A DNA stretch of 64,000 bases from Oceanobacillus jordanicus. GTDB taxonomy: Bacteria; Bacillota; Bacilli; Bacillales; Amphibacillaceae. The notes under the pieces were generated by a model. That model did not search any database, was not told the origin of the DNA, and was given only the letters and a program-made list of their open reading frames with translations. Each line of letters starts with the position of its first letter. The first letter of the stretch is position 1. A program made the position numbers and the translations under genes. Below are positions 63,053 to 64,000 of the stretch, piece by piece. The stretch lies in contig NZ_JAIFZM010000001.1 in NCBI RefSeq assembly GCF_022095695.1, forward strand, positions 62,001 through 126,000. Direction: 5' to 3'.

Positions 63053-64000
63053 ATGGCAAAGATGGAATTTAAAGCAGAATCAAAAAAGCTTTTGGATATG
63101 GTAATCAATTCGATTTACTCCAAGCGTGAAGTTTTCTTAAGAGAACTTGTTTCAAATTCAAGCGATGCAATGGATAAAATTTATTATCGCGCTCTTACAG
63201 ATGATCAGATTTCGTTTGATCAAGATAACTACTACATAAAACTTGTCCCAAATAAAGATACACGAACTTTAAAAGTAATGGATACAGGGATTGGGATGAC
63301 AAAGGAAGAACTGGAATCCAATTTGGGAACCATTGCTAGAAGTGGATCTTTTAACTTTAAAAATGAAAATGAAATTAAAGATGGGCACGACATTATCGGA
63401 CAGTTTGGTGTTGGCTTCTATGCTGCGTTCATGGTGGCAGATAGAGTAACGGTCACTACAAAATCTATTGATAGTGATGAAGCGTATCAATGGCAATCTC
63501 AAGGCTCTGATGGCTACGAAATTAAACCAGTACAAAAGGACGAGCCAGGTACTGAAATAGTTTTAGAGATTAAAGAAAACACCGACGAAGATAATTATGA
63601 TGAGTTTCTTGAAGAATACCGTTTACGTCAAATCGTGAAGAAATACTCTGATTTCATTCGCTACCCGATTAAAATGGATGTTACAGAAAGCAAACCAAAA
63701 GAAGGGTCAGAAGGAGAGTATGAAGAGGTTGTCTCCGAACAGACGATCAACTCTATGGTTCCAATTTGGAAAAAGAACAAGAGCGAGCTTACGGATGAAG
63801 ACTATGAGAACTTCTATAAGGAAAAACATTACGGCTTTGATACGCCACTGAAACACCTTCATATTAACGTGGATGGAAGCATTCGCTATAATGCAATTCT
63901 GTATATACCAGAAAATGCTCCATACAATTATTACACGAGAGAGTATGAAAAAGGCCTAGAGCTGTACTCAAATGGTGTTCTAATTATGGACAAGTGTGCA
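63053..64000 (+). CDS. htpG: Molecular chaperone HtpG (Hsp90), 3' end outside window
   Basis: The first 316 codons are present, open to the window edge; full proteins have about 625. The GHKL ATPase domain is clear: [45 protein letters not shown] and [15 protein letters not shown]. The middle domain begins near residue 215. ATG 63053 follows GGGGAG. HtpG is an ATP-dependent chaperone; here it lies behind a CIRCE operator, so HrcA and GroE-controlled heat-shock induction are expected. Confidence 0.95.
   Translation, partial: MAKMEFKAESKKLLDMVINSIYSKREVFLRELVSNSSDAMDKIYYRALTDDQISFDQDNYYIKLVPNKDTRTLKVMDTGIGMTKEELESNLGTIARSGSFNFKNENEIKDGHDIIGQFGVGFYAAFMVADRVTVTTKSIDSDEAYQWQSQGSDGYEIKPVQKDEPGTEIVLEIKENTDEDNYDEFLEEYRLRQIVKKYSDFIRYPIKMDVTESKPKEGSEGEYEEVVSEQTINSMVPIWKKNKSELTDEDYENFYKEKHYGFDTPLKHLHINVDGSIRYNAILYIPENAPYNYYTREYEKGLELYSNGVLIMDKCA

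Overview
The window comes from a low-GC, Gram-positive member of the Bacillaceae, probably a halotolerant genus near Oceanobacillus or Virgibacillus. The evidence is strong AGGAGG ribosome binding sites, frequent TTG and GTG starts, sigma-A promoters, and regulatory logic of the Bacillus type: CcpA cre sites, a GntR box, a Fur box, a CIRCE element, a PyrR attenuator and a GlcT-type antitermination leader. No rRNA, tRNA, CRISPR array or prophage is visible.

Layout. 1-5450: a very large SF1 helicase (DUF4011 type, minus strand, running off the left edge) beside a decayed MetQ/NlpA lipoprotein gene. 5529-11473: a PRK06851-type ATPase, a DUF956 (ManO-like) gene and a mannose-family PTS operon (EIIAB, EIIC, EIID) behind an antiterminator/terminator leader, then a Gfo/Idh/MocA oxidoreductase. 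11703-17764: DbpA-type RNA helicase, TauE/SafE permease, LysR regulator, cytidine-deaminase-like enzyme, and an acyltransferase/DUF6320 pair. 17765-20990: codBA behind a PyrR-type attenuator, with a dispersed palindromic repeat inserted in the leader. 21000-38342: mostly single genes for transport, redox and regulation: CPA1 antiporter, CD3324-family protein, FusB-type EF-G-binding protein, YeiL-like regulator, ribokinase, three MFS carriers, OYE, FMN reductase, HExxH protein, MBL hydrolase, TetR regulator and a secreted beta-helix protein. 38540-44890: a Fur-controlled siderophore uptake operon whose terminator has been split by an intact IS150-type IS3 element. 44940-50440: small genes, including an XRE/membrane-protein pair with twin perfect palindromes, a second CD3324 paralogue and two homologous 11-codon micro-ORFs. 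50492-55814: gluconate operon gntR-gntK-gntP-gnd, with a second repeat copy that rewrote the end of gntK. 56087-62887: a PRD regulator carrying the EIIA domain, ascorbate-type EIIB and EIIC, transketolase and a PHP phosphatase. 62954-64000: htpG (partial) behind a CIRCE element.

How they work together. The right half is a sugar-acid and pentose module. Gluconate is imported, phosphorylated and decarboxylated to ribulose 5-phosphate. The Ula-type PTS operon carries its own transketolase, so both feed the pentose phosphate pathway under CcpA-type control. codBA salvages cytosine under apparent pyrimidine control. Most regulatory assignments rest on motif and pairing inspection by eye and have not been computed.
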